Of a stretch of DNA of 64,000 nt, positions 62,901 through 64,000 are shown piece by piece; positions within the stretch are counted from its first letter, which is position 1, and each line of letters opens with the position of its first letter. Source of the stretch: Dipetalonema caudispina. Its lineage: Eukaryota; Nematoda; Chromadorea; Rhabditida; Onchocercidae. The notes under the pieces were generated by a model. The model was not told the origin of the DNA. It made no database searches and worked only from the letters and a program-made list of their open reading frames with translations. The translations under genes were made by a program, and so were the position numbers. The stretch is from assembly GCA_013365325.1 (NCBI GenBank), contig JABVXV010000011.1, positions 372,001 through 436,000 of the forward strand. Direction: 5' to 3'.

Positions 62901-64000
62901 CAACATTATTGTGTAAACAATATTAGTATTCGTAGTGAATGTTGTAGTATATTCTTCCATCTGGTTTGGATCTATACGAAGCTTCAGCAAGGTAAAAACA
63001 AATGTTGGGAAGGTAAATTTGCTAATTGGCAATTTCCAGTAATCAAAAAACCAGACCTTTATAACTGCTCTAATCACTTTAAAAATTCTATGAAGACAGT
63101 AAATTAATGGTCGATCAAAGTTATTATGTTATAAACGATATCCATTTGATCATTTTGTTTCTGAAAATGGATGAAAACAAATAATTTCAATGGTAGCAAC
63201 CAATGTGAATGCATGCCAATTTGTTATCACTCCTTATCATAAATAATGAACTATATAAATAATGAGTAAGGCAGCTACTTTTTTTTGCAATCGTTTCGAA
63301 GGAATCACAATCGCATTTTAGGATCACAATTGTTTCGCGATACTTTTTCGCAGTGATTTTCTGTTTCCAACTCACAAATTAAATCAGCTTGCTGTTTCTG
63401 CGAAACGAAAACATTTGCTACATCTACGATGTGCAAGGTACATGTTCGAAGCTTTGCAATGTTACACCAATTATCGTGAAGCTTAGTGAAATAACATGTA
63501 CATTGATGAATAGGTCTTGTTCGCTTTATCAGATTTGAAATAATTGGTTTTATATTTACCTATTTTGTGAGTTTTTGTTAGTTATAATCATTTTAAAATG
63601 GTTGGTGTCTTAAAATCAAACTCGTTTTACAATCATTCCATAATTAACTCGCCACAACTTAATTACAGCTTTACATCAAAGAAACATCAATCTCTCAAAG
63701 CCGTCTTGGCTAAATATTATGATGCCAATTTTTTTCAGTGTTTTCTCAACGTAGAAAAGCAAGAAAACAGTTGCTCTGTTACTGCTGTATTATGATATCC
63801 GTATAATCGGCAGTTTACATTCAACAAAATCCCGCAATCTATGCCATCTAATTCAACAAATTTCTATCTGTTTTAACCAACAGTACATTTTTACATTCAC
63901 TCTTCTTTTCAAAGTTCAAATTGCTCCTTTAAACCTACCTTCCTACTAATTCTAAAATTTACAGCTGTTTAAAGTAGCTAATTTAAAAGGAACAATTTAG
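59999..64000. other. No firm gene to window end
   Basis: AT-rich sequence with a (T)n stretch near 61161-61179 and an A run near 62723-62735. The only item with splice context is a 25-codon frame at 61512-61589, ten bases after a TAGCGTTTCAG acceptor. Other open frames are short, overlapping on both strands and without coding character. Confidence 0.45.
61512..61589 (+). CDS. Possible micro-ORF or first exon, 25 codons
   Basis: Reads MPQVDTFKFWSFIEFGGN and then a short hydrophobic end, terminating in TGA. The ATG follows a CGTTTCAG acceptor by about eight bases, as in trans-spliced nematode genes. A GTGGGA donor after FIEF would make it a first exon. It is too short for confidence, and the function is unknown. 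Confidence 0.2.
   Translation: MPQVDTFKFWSFIEFGGNIISLFII

Noticed and set aside
1..64000. tRNA, rRNA, CRISPR, prokaryotic operon or intact transposon
   Set aside because: No tRNA B-box fold, rRNA core, repeat-spacer array, terminal inverted repeats or transposase/reverse-transcriptase motif was seen on reading both strands by eye.

Overview
The window is AT-rich eukaryotic DNA from a nematode, most consistent with a spirurid or filarial worm. The evidence is many small exons separated by introns from tens of bases to several kilobases, nematode-style TTTCAG acceptors a few bases before start codons (probable spliced-leader sites), and nematode-type gene families (degenerin channel, CRLD-1, NRFL-1). 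I rebuilt gene models by hand from splice sites, reading-phase continuity and recognisable motifs. No database search was possible.

Layout. 0.1-5.1 kb (+): a DEG/ENaC channel of about 700 residues. 6.2-9.9 kb (-): a complete nine-exon Egalitarian-like gene (573 codons) whose 3'-5' exonuclease site looks dead but whose C-terminus carries a dynein-light-chain (LC8) motif. 9.9-20.4 kb: no firm gene; a decayed-looking minus-strand ORF cluster lies at 16.8-17.8 kb. 20.5-24.1 kb (+): a CRELD/crld-1 gene with two alternative terminal exons, one encoding two membrane helices and one a soluble tail ending VDEL. 25.2-28.7 kb (+): a phase-consistent three-exon gene of unknown function. 30.5-31.2 kb (-): a small candidate gene of uncertain frame. 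31.6-45.9 kb (+): a nine-exon NHERF/nrfl-1 gene with two PDZ domains and an ezrin-binding tail; its introns hold microsatellites and a cluster of sense-strand ORFs. 47.5-48.9 kb (+): an NK-class homeobox gene (NK7.1/CEH-9-like). 50.3-51.5 kb (-): a three-exon secreted protein with eight cysteines that I do not recognise. 54.7-57.4 kb (+): exons of a possible single-pass membrane protein. 59.0-60.0 kb (-): a three-exon gene of unknown function whose 39-base intron is bounded by a direct repeat. The last 4 kb has no convincing gene.

The genes are separate housekeeping, neuronal and developmental loci, as expected in a eukaryotic genome, not an operon-like system. Shared themes are inferential. 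CRLD-1 is known in C. elegans to promote maturation of ionotropic receptors, NHERF proteins tether membrane proteins to ERM/actin, and Egalitarian links RNA to dynein. Most new content lies in the unrecognised small genes, the CRELD terminal-exon switch and the inactive exonuclease of the Egalitarian homologue.
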